A stretch of 34,169 nt of DNA, taken from contig JAJRYD010000014.1 in NCBI GenBank assembly GCA_024275955.1, forward strand, positions 1 through 34,169, in the 5' to 3' direction. Shown piece after piece: positions 1 through 8,926 of this stretch; within the stretch, counting starts at the first letter, position 1, and each line of letters starts with the position of its first letter. The DNA comes from Nitrospirota bacterium (GTDB taxonomy: Bacteria > Nitrospinota_A > UBA7883 > JACRGQ01). The position numbers and the translations under genes are program-made. The notes under the pieces were generated by a model. The model was not told where the DNA came from and made no database searches. It saw nothing but the letters and a program-made list of their open reading frames with translations.

Positions 1-180
1 CTGCATAAAATCACTCGCATTTTTTGGGAAGTTCTGTGGAGGCAAATACAAGCCCCAGCTTTTTAAGGTGAATCGCTCATTCCTTGCAATTATAACCGGT
101 AGGAAAGGCACTTTCACTCAATATCTATAGGGGTAATAGAGTTTTTCAGGGACGACTAATTAAGTATAGGGCTGGTTTTT
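1..180. other. Left edge, no gene recognised
   Basis: I see no gene here that I can support on either strand. The stretch GAGTTTTTCAGGGACGAC at 139-156 looks like the kind of end carried by some insertion sequences, but no matching partner end or transposase is visible in the window. The next 92 bases hold a transposase remnant, so this is most likely part of a region of decayed mobile elements flanking the polysaccharide locus. Confidence 0.3.
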
Positions 181-272
181 TCAATCCTTACGGATAATAT
201 CAGTAACAGGTGTGCCGGCTTCTGATTGGTGCAAAATGGCCGTAATCTGTTCGGCACTAAAACCTTCTTCAT
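181..272 (-). pseudogene. IS3-family orfA remnant (N-terminal end)
   Basis: Reading leftward from an ATG at 272, the strand encodes MKK, then after a one-frame slip FSAEQITAILHQ followed by EAGTPVTDIIRK and a stop at 181-183. This is the usual beginning of IS3-family OrfA proteins, a short helix-turn-helix protein that with OrfB makes the transposase. Only about 30 codons remain. The start is frameshifted and the homology stops abruptly where the conserved Lys-His-Gly would continue, so the element is dead. The minus-strand open frame at 156-350 overlaps this in a different phase and is not a gene. It lies just beyond the 3' end of galE, so it marks the outer border of the locus. Confidence 0.65.
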
Positions 273-397
273 GGCAAAATCTCTCCAAATGAGGTTACAT
301 CCTGCCAAAAACTCGCTTTCGGATTGACCAGTTTTACTGGAAAACCTCATTGTAGTACAACTTTTTTCAAGGTAGTGCGGATTGGAGCCTTAAACCT

Positions 398-1372
398 CTA
401 ATATTTTCGGTTAAAGTGCCAGCGGTAGGCAGACCGAATAATATCTTTTATATTAGAATTTACAGGTTTCCAACCCAGAATGCGTTTGGCTTTTTCATTT
501 GAGGCGATAAGTTGCGCCGCATCGCCCCTTCTTCTAGGATTTTCTTTAGTGTCTATTTTTCGACCAGTGATTTTGGATATAATGCTGATCACTTCCTTGA
601 CGCTTACCCCACTATTGGAACCGAGGTTTATAATTTCAAAAATATTTTTTCTGGAAAGATATTCCATCGCCTTAGCATGTGCCTCGACAATATCCTCAAT
701 ATGAATATAGTCTCTGATGCAGGATCCATCCTCTGTATTCCAGTCAGCACCAAAAATGCTTGTTGTGCGGTTGTGTTCAAAGTTATCCAAAACGATAGGG
801 ATAAGGTTTTGTTTTTTGATCTGCACTTCACCTACCGACCCGTCAATAGCGGCACCTGCGGCATTAAAATACCTGAGAATTATACAATCCATATTAAAGG
901 CCTTATGATAGTCGGCAAGAATGCTTTCCAACATTAATTTGGACGAACCGTATGGGTTTATCGGGTTTACGGGATGTTGCTCGTCTATCGGCAAGTACTG
1001 AGGTTCGCCATAGACTGCAGCAGTCGAAGAAAAAATAAACTTTTTGCAGTTATGCTGTAGCATCGTCTTAAGAAGATGCAAAACTTTTGCGACATTATTA
1101 CGGTAGTATAAATCTGGCTTTCTGACTGATTCGCCAACCTGAATTTTTGCCGCAAAGTGCATGACAATTTCAATGCTTTCTTTCTGGAAGATATCATTCA
1201 GGATTTTTTCATCACCGATGTCCCCCTCATAAAATGTGACGCTTTTCGGTAGTGCTTTTTTCTTTCCAGTAGACAAGTTATCGAACACGACAACATCATG
1301 CTGTGCATCATGCAACTTGGATGACATTAAGGAGCCTACATAGCCAGCTCCTCCAGTCACAAGGACTTTCAT
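398..1372 (-). CDS. galE: UDP-glucose 4-epimerase
   Basis: The product (324 aa) is a cytoplasmic extended short-chain dehydrogenase that interconverts UDP-glucose and UDP-galactose (or the GlcNAc/GalNAc pair), using tightly bound NAD. The N-terminal NAD-binding motif is TGGAGYVG (residues 6-13). FSSTAAVYG (114-122) carries the catalytic Ser/Thr, and Y141-x3-K145 (YGSSK) is the catalytic pair. The RYFNAAGA stretch and the RRRGD near the C-terminus are typical of GalE. The length is slightly below the 338 aa of the Escherichia coli enzyme. A GAGG ribosome site lies about 7 bases upstream of the ATG. It is transcribed away from the main operon, about 150 bp downstream of the GDP-mannose epimerase gene, and probably shares its transcript. 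The epimerised sugar (hexose or N-acetylhexosamine) cannot be decided from the sequence. Confidence 0.93.
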   Translation of the reverse strand: MKVLVTGGAGYVGSLMSSKLHDAQHDVVVFDNLSTGKKKALPKSVTFYEGDIGDEKILNDIFQKESIEIVMHFAAKIQVGESVRKPDLYYRNNVAKVLHLLKTMLQHNCKKFIFSSTAAVYGEPQYLPIDEQHPVNPINPYGSSKLMLESILADYHKAFNMDCIILRYFNAAGAAIDGSVGEVQIKKQNLIPIVLDNFEHNRTTSIFGADWNTEDGSCIRDYIHIEDIVEAHAKAMEYLSRKNIFEIINLGSNSGVSVKEVISIISKITGRKIDTKENPRRRGDAAQLIASNEKAKRILGWKPVNSNIKDIIRSAYRWHFNRKY

Positions 1373-1526
1373 AATTAACCTCGAGAATTACTCTCTGATG
1401 CCCTTACACTCAGCTGGAGAGTACAGCAGACAGCGTGCAAATAGCCTTTGCCGGACGTGATTGCCTATCTGCTTTCTTAGTCTGCTATTCACAGCACACT
1501 CTAAGAATGCTACATGACTAATTCGA

Positions 1527-2495
1527 TTAGAGCCTACCAGCATCTTTAAGTTGCATGGAAATCCATTGGTAGGTTACTTCCATTCCATCCTTCAGTGTTT
1601 GGGAAGGTTTCCATCCAAGTTTTTTTTCTATCAAGGCATTATCAGAGTTTCTGCCATTAACCCCTAACGGTCCGTCAATATGTTTTTTGGAGAGATTTTT
1701 GCCGGCAATTTCCATAACAAGATCAGCTAATCCGTTTATGGATATCATCTCTTCGGAACCGATATTTACCGGACCAGCAAAGTCTGAGCGCATAAGCCGT
1801 ATGGTACCCTCTAGGCATTCGCTAACATGTAAAAAAGATCTTGTCTGCGTACCAGGTCCCCATATCTCCAACTCTCCCCCATCAGAGGCTTCTCCAACTT
1901 TCCGGCAAATAGCTGCGGGGGACTTTTCTCTGCCGCCATCCCATGTTCCTTCCTCACCGAAGATATTGTGATACCTAGCAATATGGACATTCATCCCGTA
2001 ATTCCTTCCATAAGCCATATATAGTCGTTCACTGAAAAGTTTTTCCCATCCATACTCAGAATCAGGAGCGGCGGGGTATGCTGAATTTTCTTCACAGTTA
2101 GGATTTTCAGGATCTAGCTGGTTATGTTCAGGGTAGATGCAGGCCGAAGAAGAGTAAAAGATTCTTTTTACCTTTGCTTCTTTGCACGCCTCCAACATAT
2201 TAAGATTTACTGTGGCCGAATTGTGCATTATCGCGGCATCGTGGTCTCCGACAAAAACAAAACCGGCCCCACCCATATCCGCGGCAAGCTGGTACACTTC
2301 ATCAAATGGCTCGTCAGTAATGCCTTTGGCAAACTTCGGATCTCTGAGGTCACCGATAATAAAATCGTCCGCCGCAGTTTCGGAGAACTCTGGATGCTTC
2401 AAATCTACGCCCCTAACCCAGTTACCTTCCGCCTTAAGCCTTTTTACAAGGTGGCTTCCTATAAACCCACCAGCACCACAAACAAGTATTTTCAT
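1527..2495 (-). CDS. GDP-mannose 3,5-epimerase-like NAD-dependent epimerase
   Basis: The product (322 aa) resembles plant GDP-mannose 3,5-epimerase, which turns GDP-mannose into GDP-L-galactose (and GDP-gulose). The NAD site is CGAGGFIGSH (6-15). The family signature AADMGGAGFV occurs at 71-80. SSACIYPE carries C119, Y148 and K152 form the YxxxK pair (YGWEK), and GGREKSPAA holds K191. In plant GME the matching Cys and Lys are the two acid/base residues of the double epimerisation, and both are kept here. The C-terminal half also follows the family closely (TRSFLHVSECLEG, NIGSEEMISIN, GRNSDNALI). An AGAGGGG ribosome site precedes the ATG. It probably supplies L-galactose or a derived 6-deoxy sugar. 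The exact product is inferred from family resemblance. Confidence 0.85.
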   Translation of the reverse strand: MKILVCGAGGFIGSHLVKRLKAEGNWVRGVDLKHPEFSETAADDFIIGDLRDPKFAKGITDEPFDEVYQLAADMGGAGFVFVGDHDAAIMHNSATVNLNMLEACKEAKVKRIFYSSSACIYPEHNQLDPENPNCEENSAYPAAPDSEYGWEKLFSERLYMAYGRNYGMNVHIARYHNIFGEEGTWDGGREKSPAAICRKVGEASDGGELEIWGPGTQTRSFLHVSECLEGTIRLMRSDFAGPVNIGSEEMISINGLADLVMEIAGKNLSKKHIDGPLGVNGRNSDNALIEKKLGWKPSQTLKDGMEVTYQWISMQLKDAGRL

Positions 2496-2630
2496 ATTTA
2501 TTCTATTGCCCCTCTAAAATCTTATACGGTTTTCCCTAAGTTCTTAATAATTCTCCTTTTTCGAGTAATCAGGAAAATACTACCAAAGCGGGCATGTCTT
2601 ATCAACAGCTATGAGGAGCAGGGTGGTTCC

Positions 2631-2962
2631 TTACCGCAAAAATATTTCAGAAATGCTTGCCGTTAGTATTTTATCGCCTTTTATTCTTATGTTGAGCCTG
2701 CCAGATCAACTCCTTTGGGAAGCATAAACTTTACGATCTTTTTATCAGATGAGGAATTGCCAAGCCTCTGAAGTTTAAATTGTCTGCCTGTGCTATCAAA
2801 TGCCACGCATGAAATGCTAAGGAAAAATACATGCTTTTCGCTCAGCACGATATTCAGGATCTCCTTGTCGGGAAGGATATTTTCATTAAGGTCAGTCTCA
2901 AGACCTATATCCCGAGTATTATAGAGTTGTTGAATAAATATATACTTCAAATCACTACTGTC
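2631..2962 (-). pseudogene. Decayed C-terminal end of an 806-aa membrane protein paralogue
   Basis: The minus strand encodes a degraded relative of the last ~110 residues of the membrane protein at 23315-25735. Matching pieces are LSEKH against FSRKH, then SCVAFDSTGRQFKL against RCKAIDANGKTYEL, then KFMLPKGVDL against KFEIPDGIDV. After a one-base slip near 2695-2700 the match resumes with IKGDKILTASISEIFLR and a stop at 2631-2633, against IKGDKMLMISISEIRVR and stop in the intact gene. About 20 residues are missing upstream of LSEKH. The remainder of the gene has been lost at the edge of the IS4-type remnant. The fragment points the same way as the epimerase and galE genes, so it was probably the gene upstream of them. 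Confidence 0.8.
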
Positions 2963-3571
2963 CGGTTAAAATAGCGAAGCTTGTCTAGGCTCCATCTCCA
3001 CATCTTTAAGTCTGTCCGGCTTTAGGGTCAGAATGTCGACCAAAGCTTTTCTGTCCAATAAGAGTTTCCCGTATTACTCTGCCCAATTCAAGCAAGGAGC
3101 CTGCATATTTTATCTGATATTTAATATAGGCAAGCAAAAGGTAGTAGCACATGGCAACCCATATCTGGCTCATGACTGCATTTTTACTAGTTCCAAGGAA
3201 CGATTTTATCTTCAGGTTCTGCTTTATCCATTTGAAGAAAAGCTCGATCTGCCACCTCGCTTTGTAGATTTCAGCGGTGGCAGATGCCGTAAATTTGAAG
3301 TTGTTGGTTAAAAAAACAAGCTTCTTTTTCTTTTCCTCTAGTTTTCCTAGAGGTATTATTTGACTGGTGTTGGGCAGTTTATTGCTTCATCCTTCGAACA
3401 TCAATATTGGCAACACTTTTGCGGTCAACCATTTTCCAAGGGGTGGCGAAAAAAATGCTGTAGCCCATATGTTCTTAATCTAAACTCTTTTTCTGCGCGC
3501 AGTCCATACTGTGCCGATATTTTTAGGGGACTCCTTATGTTAAATTCAGGTATACTTATCCGGCAGTGGCT
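2953..3571 (-). mobile_element. Internally deleted IS4-type insertion sequence remnant
   Basis: The 3' part of a transposase gene lies here. At the left edge ACTACTGTCCGGTTAA (from 2954) contains the transposase stop codon and looks like the element's terminal repeat. A poorly matching inverted copy, TTATCCGGCAGTGGCTG, is seen near 3556-3572 and may be the other end. The span of about 620 bp is roughly half that of a complete element of this type, so the 5' part of the transposase gene has been deleted or scrambled. Between about 3357 and 3550 I see no homology I can name. No target-site duplication is evident. The element separates the minus-strand genes from the plus-strand operon. Confidence 0.5.
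2966..3356 (-). pseudogene. IS4-family DDE transposase, C-terminal fragment with frameshift
   Basis: Reading leftward from about 3356, the strand encodes LVFLTNNF, then AEIYKARWQIELFFKWIKQN, then SFLGTSKNAVMSQIWVAMCY. This is the C-terminal part of an IS4-type DDE transposase. The Y-x2-R-W-x-I/V-E-x-F-F-K-W-x-K region carries the conserved third acidic residue (the Glu). An extra base near 3058-3062 breaks the frame. After it the family sequence resumes as LDRKALVDILTLKPDRL and ends at a stop at 2966-2968. The N-terminal two thirds, with the first two catalytic Asp residues, are absent. The protein cannot be functional. Confidence 0.85.
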
Positions 3572-3584
3572 GAGTGTAATTTAA

Positions 3585-4583
<999 letters not shown>

Positions 4584-4609
4584 AATATAATTTTTTAAGG
4601 TTCTCTCTT

Positions 4610-5500
4610 TTGGAATTTGGAATTGGCACGGCTCAGTTTGGCATGGACTATGGCATCTCAAACGCCGGAGGCCAGACCCCGCTTGAGGAGGTTGAGGCTA
4701 TACTGAATGTGGCCTCTCTCTCAGGTATAGAAGTGCTGGATACCGCTTTTGGCTATGGTGAGTCGGAGGATAGCCTTGGGAATGTAAGCACCGGAGTAGA
4801 TGGTTTTAAGATTATAGCCAAAACTGTTCTCATAAATAAAAACAGCATCTTAGAAGAAGACGTGAAGAAATTAGAATACTCTTTCAAGGAATCACTTGCG
4901 AGATTGAAAGTTAAATCTGTTTATGGACTTTTGATTCACAATGCTAATGATCTCCTTGTTGAGGGCGGCAGAAAACTGTTTGCCGCGATGAAAGAGCTTA
5001 AAGAGGAAGGTTTTGTGCAAAAGATAGGGCTATCTGCCTACTACCCGGAAGAGCTAGATAATGCATGTAATCTCTATGATATAGATATAGTACAATTTCC
5101 ACTAAATATTTTGGATCAGCGAATGGTAACAAGCGGGCAACTGAAAAAACTTAAAAGTGATGGGATAGAGGTGCATACCAGATCGCTTTTTTTGCAGGGG
5201 CTACTTCTTATGGAGGTTGAGCGGTTGAACCTCTTTTTTGAACCGCTAAAGCCTTTGCTTAAGAGGTTGAGGGATTATATGAATAAGAATTCCGTTACGC
5301 CTCTGGAGGCCGCCTTTGCCTTTATTAGGTTATTTGAGGAGGTTGATTGCGTGGTGATAGGTGTGAATAACCAGAAGCAACTAAAGAGCAATTTGGAAAT
5401 ACTTAAAAATGGGGCGAGTTTAAGCTCAAAGTTGGATTTTTCCAGCTTTGCCATTGAAGATCCACTCTACCTTGATCCTTCAAAGTGGGAGCTGATATGA
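4610..5500 (+). CDS. Aldo/keto reductase
   Basis: The product (296 aa) is a TIM-barrel NAD(P)H-dependent aldo/keto reductase that probably reduces a keto or aldehyde group of a sugar or related precursor. The N-terminus GIGTAQFGMDYGISN is typical of the reductases found in sugar clusters. The catalytic tetrad can be assigned as D44, Y49 (DTAFGYGESE), K71 (IIAKTV) and H110 (LLIHN). The start is a TTG at 4610, chosen because the conserved N-terminus begins directly there and an AAGG lies about 9 bases upstream. The 3' end overlaps the methyltransferase start by 4 bases (ATGA). Its place directly after pseB suggests action on an early intermediate of the same sugar. The substrate is unknown. Confidence 0.85.
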   Translation: MEFGIGTAQFGMDYGISNAGGQTPLEEVEAILNVASLSGIEVLDTAFGYGESEDSLGNVSTGVDGFKIIAKTVLINKNSILEEDVKKLEYSFKESLARLKVKSVYGLLIHNANDLLVEGGRKLFAAMKELKEEGFVQKIGLSAYYPEELDNACNLYDIDIVQFPLNILDQRMVTSGQLKKLKSDGIEVHTRSLFLQGLLLMEVERLNLFFEPLKPLLKRLRDYMNKNSVTPLEAAFAFIRLFEEVDCVVIGVNNQKQLKSNLEILKNGASLSSKLDFSSFAIEDPLYLDPSKWELI

Positions 5501-6159
5501 AATACGAAGATATATTTCTAAAGACCGAGGGCGATAATTATTATAAGCGAAACAAGGGAACCAGCTTTGCCATTGACCATGATGTGCCGTTAAAGCTACT
5601 GGATATCTACGGTATAAAACCAAGGCACGTTGCGGAGATAGGAGCAGCTAACGGGGCAAGGCTCCACGAAATGAAAAAGATATATGGCGATGACCTTTAC
5701 ACTGTAGGAGTGGAGCCGGGGCAAAAAGCGGTGGACGATGGCAATGCCATGTACCCTAATATTAATTTAAAGAATGGGGTCGTCTCCCATTTGCCGATTG
5801 AGGAGAAGTTCGACCTTGTAATCGTTAACTTTGTTATGCATTGGATAGAAAGAGACGAACTGTTTAAATCACTGTCAGAGCTTAATAGGATATTGGACGA
5901 TGGTGGATACCTTATAATCGGCGACTTTTACCCGGACTATCCGCAAAAGAGAAGATACCATCATGTTGAGGAAGATGTTTTCACATGGAAGATGATGTAC
6001 AATCAGCTTATGACCTCTACGGCGCTTTACAGAGAGGTCGCTTTCCTAAGTTACGATCGCGACGATAAATGTAAATTGGTACCTGATGTCGACCCAATCA
6101 ATAGAGGTTTTGCGTCACTTCTAAGGAAATCGAGTTCTGATTTTTATCACGAGAAATAG
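5497..6159 (+). CDS. Class I SAM-dependent methyltransferase
   Basis: The product is about 220 aa with a Rossmann-fold methyltransferase core. Motif I is VAEIGAANGARL at about 45-56, followed by an acidic residue at the end of the next strand (GVEPGQ). The post-II motif is KFDLVIVNFVMHWI and then a GGYLIIGDFYP strand. The ATG at 5497 overlaps the preceding stop (ATGA) and is preferred over an in-frame start 12 bases upstream, because overlap coupling is common in this operon. It probably O- or N-methylates a sugar or glycan intermediate. Proximity to the nonulosonic acid genes makes a methylated pseudaminic-type sugar possible, but the acceptor cannot be read from sequence. Confidence 0.8.
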   Translation: MKYEDIFLKTEGDNYYKRNKGTSFAIDHDVPLKLLDIYGIKPRHVAEIGAANGARLHEMKKIYGDDLYTVGVEPGQKAVDDGNAMYPNINLKNGVVSHLPIEEKFDLVIVNFVMHWIERDELFKSLSELNRILDDGGYLIIGDFYPDYPQKRRYHHVEEDVFTWKMMYNQLMTSTALYREVAFLSYDRDDKCKLVPDVDPINRGFASLLRKSSSDFYHEK

Positions 6160-6163
6160 ATAG

Positions 6164-6934
6164 GTGATACTTGCTGTTATACAGGCGAGGTTCTCATCCA
6201 GGAGACTTCCTGGCAAAGTTTTGCAGAACCTTGGCGGTAAGCCGATGCTCGCGGTAATGATTGAACGACTGCTTCGTTCTAAAAAAATAGACAAGCTTAT
6301 CGTCGCCACAAGTCGCGAATCCTCAGATGATGGGGTGGAAAAACTTTGCAAAGAACTAAACCTTGTCTGCTATCGTGGCTCTCTTGACAATGTGCTGGCA
6401 CGTTTTTACAACGCGGCCTTGGCTGAAAAGCCGGATCACATTCTCAGATTCACAGGCGATTGTCCTCTTATAGATGTGGAAATAGTTGATGCTCTGATAG
6501 AGTTTTACATGGAAAATGGTTTTGATTATGCGTCTAACAATCAGGTGCCAACCTATCCTGACGGTATGGATGCGGAGGTCTTTAGATTTAGCCTCTTGGA
6601 AAAAGCCTTTAACGAGGCAACCCTGCCCTCTGAGAAAGAGCATGTAACACCGTTTATGTACAAAGAGGGCAATCTCTTTAATACAGGTATCTATAAATGT
6701 GAGAGCAACTTGTCTCACCTAAGGTTTACCGTAGATGAACCTTCCGATATGGAACTTGTGAGGGCCATCTATGCCGATCTGGCAGTAGAAAAACCACATT
6801 TTGGGTTAGGCGATATCTTGTCGCTACTAGAAAAAAAGCCCGAGCTTCTAAAACTCAACTCTATGTTCAAGCGTAACGAGGGCTACCTTGAGTCGCTTAA
6901 AAAAGATGAGATTTTTTTCGATGACACTAGGTAG
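6164..6934 (+). CDS. spsF: SpsF-type cytidylyltransferase (CMP-sugar synthesis)
   Basis: The product (256 aa) belongs to the SpsF group of nucleotidyltransferases, which activate nonulosonic acids as CMP-sugars with CTP. The nucleotide-binding signature is VIQARFSSRRLPGKVL at the N-terminus. RFTGDCPLID carries the metal-binding Asp, and YASNNQVPTYPDGMDAEVF is characteristic of the group. The start is a GTG at 6164, four bases after the previous stop, and it gives exactly the conserved N-terminus. The order cytidylyltransferase, RmlD-like reductase, NeuB-type synthase fits one pathway. Bacillus sps clusters pair SpsF with SpsE in the same way. The specific sugar is not established. Confidence 0.85.
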   Translation: MILAVIQARFSSRRLPGKVLQNLGGKPMLAVMIERLLRSKKIDKLIVATSRESSDDGVEKLCKELNLVCYRGSLDNVLARFYNAALAEKPDHILRFTGDCPLIDVEIVDALIEFYMENGFDYASNNQVPTYPDGMDAEVFRFSLLEKAFNEATLPSEKEHVTPFMYKEGNLFNTGIYKCESNLSHLRFTVDEPSDMELVRAIYADLAVEKPHFGLGDILSLLEKKPELLKLNSMFKRNEGYLESLKKDEIFFDDTR

Positions 6935-6937
6935 TAG

Positions 6938-7819
6938 ATGAAAAAGATATTTGTAGCGGGCGTGAACGGTCTTCTTGGACAGGCATTTTTGCGTTACGCT
7001 AATAAAAGAGGTTTGGAACTGCTTGGTGTTAGCCGATCTTCATTTGAGATGAAAAATCATATCGTGGCCGATGTTCTCGAGCCGAAGACCTATCGCAAAG
7101 AGCTGGAAAGCTTTAACCCTGATCTGATCGTTAACTGTGTTGCGCTTGTAGATCTTGGGCAGTGCGAAAAAGATCCGGAACTGGCAAATGCGCTTAACGC
7201 GGAGAGCTCGAAAATTCTTGCCTCTATTTCAAGAGAGCTTGACGTAAGATTTGTGCAGGTATCGACAGATCATCTTTACGATGGATCTTATACCTCATAT
7301 GCAGAGGACGACCCGGTAAGCCCCATGAATGTGTATGGAAAATCAAAGCTACTGGGTGAAGAGATGGCCAGCTTGTACAATCCGCAAGCATTGATCGTAA
7401 GAACCAATATTGTTGGCCCACGCGGTGATGCTAAGCGACCTACATTTTCCGAATGGCTTAACACCTCCCTAAAAAATAGAGATGCGATTACACTCTTTAC
7501 CAACTTTATAACCTCCTCCGCTCATGTGGACGATGTCGTAGAATTATCCATCGTCGCGGCTGATAAAGGTGTTACAGGCATTTTGAATATTGCCGCAAGA
7601 GACTCTACAAGCAAATACGAGTTTGGGATGTTGTTTGCCAAGGCGATGGGTTACAACACTTCCAATGTATCTAAGGGTGAGATGATGGGTGGCGAACTCT
7701 TCCCACCAAGGCCGTCAAACCTCTCTCTTAATTGTGAACTGGCAGAAAAACTTTTATCTGTTTCATTGCCGACCGTTGGTGATACAATAAAGCGGCTAAA
7801 AAGCGACTTTGGCGGCTAA
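6938..7819 (+). CDS. RmlD-like sugar nucleotide reductase (SDR family)
   Basis: The product (293 aa) is an extended short-chain dehydrogenase related to dTDP-4-dehydrorhamnose reductase. The NAD(P) motif is AGVNGLLGQAF near the N-terminus. NPDLIVNCVALVDLGQCE, STDHLYDGS and VYGKSKLLGEE (the YxxxK pair) follow the RmlD pattern. NIVGPRGDAKRPTFSEWL and the C-terminal PRPSNLSLN are also family-like. RmlA, RmlB and RmlC are not encoded in the window, so a role in dTDP-rhamnose synthesis is unlikely. It lies 3 bp after the cytidylyltransferase gene and just before the NeuB-type synthase, suggesting reduction of a 4-keto sugar in that module. The substrate is inferred only from context. Confidence 0.75.
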   Translation: MKKIFVAGVNGLLGQAFLRYANKRGLELLGVSRSSFEMKNHIVADVLEPKTYRKELESFNPDLIVNCVALVDLGQCEKDPELANALNAESSKILASISRELDVRFVQVSTDHLYDGSYTSYAEDDPVSPMNVYGKSKLLGEEMASLYNPQALIVRTNIVGPRGDAKRPTFSEWLNTSLKNRDAITLFTNFITSSAHVDDVVELSIVAADKGVTGILNIAARDSTSKYEFGMLFAKAMGYNTSNVSKGEMMGGELFPPRPSNLSLNCELAEKLLSVSLPTVGDTIKRLKSDFGG

Positions 7820-7858
7820 AAAGCTATAATTTCAAGTAGTTACCAAAAGGAAAACAAA

Positions 7859-8926
7859 ATGGGTGATGTTATTAAGATAGGGCATCGGAGCATAAGTGAA
7901 AAACACCCAACCTATTTTATTGCGGATATTGCAGCAAACCATAACGGAAGCTTGGAGAAGGCGAAAGAGCTGATAAGGCTGGCAAAGGAGGCTGGTGCCG
8001 ATGCGGCAAAATTTCAGCATTTTCAAGCCGAAAAGATAGTTTCTGAATGGGGCTTTAACCATATGGATGGGCAGGTGTCTCATCAGGCAAAATGGGAAAA
8101 ATCTGTCACTGAGGTTTACAGGGATGCCTCTGTGCCATGGGACTGGACACCGGAGTTGAAGGCGCACTGTGATAAAGTTGGGATAGATTTTTTTTCTGCT
8201 CCTTATGATTTGGGGGCGATAGATTATCTGGATCAATTCATGCCTGCCTATAAAGTAGGCTCTGGCGACCTTACATGGCACGAATCGCTTGAGCGAATGG
8301 CGTCTAAGGGTAAGCCTGTGATACTTGCCACCGGCGCATCACGGCTTGGTGAGGTGCAATCTGCCGTCAATGTTATAAGAAAAATAAATAATGACTTGAT
8401 CCTTTTGCAATGCAATACAAACTATACTGGAAGCATAAAAAACCTGAAGCATGTATCTCTTAATGTCTTAAAAACTTACCGCGCCATATGGCCGGATATG
8501 ATTCTTGGAATATCAGATCATACTCCCGGACACGCAACCGTCCTTGGAATGATTGCGCTTGGTGGCAGAGTGGTGGAAAAACATTTTACCGATAAGAGGG
8601 ATCAGATAGGGCCAGATCACGGTTTTTCAATGGACCCAAGGGGCTGGAAAGAGATGGTGGATATATCCCGCGAGTTGGAAGCAGCCATGGGTAACCACGA
8701 AAAGATTGTAGAGGGTAATGAAAAAGAGACGGTTATCATACAGCGAAGGAGTTGTCGTGCAGCGAAGGTGTTAAAGGCCGGAACAGTTCTTAAAAGGGAC
8801 GATATTGATGTACTCAGACCTGCACCTCTGAATGGTGTTTCGCCTGCCGACATACAAAAGCTTATTGGTATTACTATAAAAAGAGAGATGGAGCTGGGCG
8901 AGACATTCGTTTGGGAAAACCTTTAA
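7859..8926 (+). CDS. neuB: NeuB/PseI-type nonulosonate synthase with SAF domain
   Basis: The product (355 aa) condenses phosphoenolpyruvate with a six-carbon amino sugar to make a nine-carbon sialic-type acid. The TIM barrel opens with IADIAANHNGSLEKA and AGADAAKFQHF. GSGDLTWHESLE, QCNTNYTG and GISDHTPGHATVLGM follow, and VVEKHFTD contributes the metal-binding His. The C-terminal ~60 residues (RRSCRAAKVLKAGTVL onward to LIGITIKREMELGE) form the SAF/antifreeze-like domain seen in full-length NeuB, PseI and LegI. An AAAAGGAAAA run precedes the ATG. pseB upstream favours a pseudaminic-type product, but NeuB, LegI and PseI are not cleanly separable by eye. The stop overlaps the next start by one base (TAATG). 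Confidence 0.9.
   Translation: MGDVIKIGHRSISEKHPTYFIADIAANHNGSLEKAKELIRLAKEAGADAAKFQHFQAEKIVSEWGFNHMDGQVSHQAKWEKSVTEVYRDASVPWDWTPELKAHCDKVGIDFFSAPYDLGAIDYLDQFMPAYKVGSGDLTWHESLERMASKGKPVILATGASRLGEVQSAVNVIRKINNDLILLQCNTNYTGSIKNLKHVSLNVLKTYRAIWPDMILGISDHTPGHATVLGMIALGGRVVEKHFTDKRDQIGPDHGFSMDPRGWKEMVDISRELEAAMGNHEKIVEGNEKETVIIQRRSCRAAKVLKAGTVLKRDDIDVLRPAPLNGVSPADIQKLIGITIKREMELGETFVWENL

Noticed and set aside
139-156. Possible insertion-sequence end GAGTTTTTCAGGGACGAC
   Set aside because: It resembles ends of some elements, but no partner end or transposase is present, so I do not annotate it.
156-350. Minus-strand open frame of 64 codons
   Set aside because: It overlaps the IS3 orfA remnant in another phase and has no recognisable protein content.
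512-937. Plus-strand open frame of 141 codons inside galE
   Set aside because: It is antisense to the clearly coding galE and shows no protein motif.
2124-2666. Plus-strand open frame of 180 codons
   Set aside because: It runs antisense to the GME-like epimerase and then through the pseudogene, and its translation has no family features.
3033-3311. Plus-strand open frame of 92 codons
   Set aside because: It is antisense to the IS4 transposase remnant, whose minus-strand reading matches a known family.
3360-3584. Plus-strand open frame of 74 codons upstream of pseB
   Set aside because: No recognisable motif and no good ribosome site; it lies inside the decayed IS region.
6938-7819. dTDP-rhamnose synthesis (RmlD)
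   Set aside because: RmlA, RmlB and RmlC are absent from the window, and the gene sits in the nonulosonate block, so it is called only RmlD-like.
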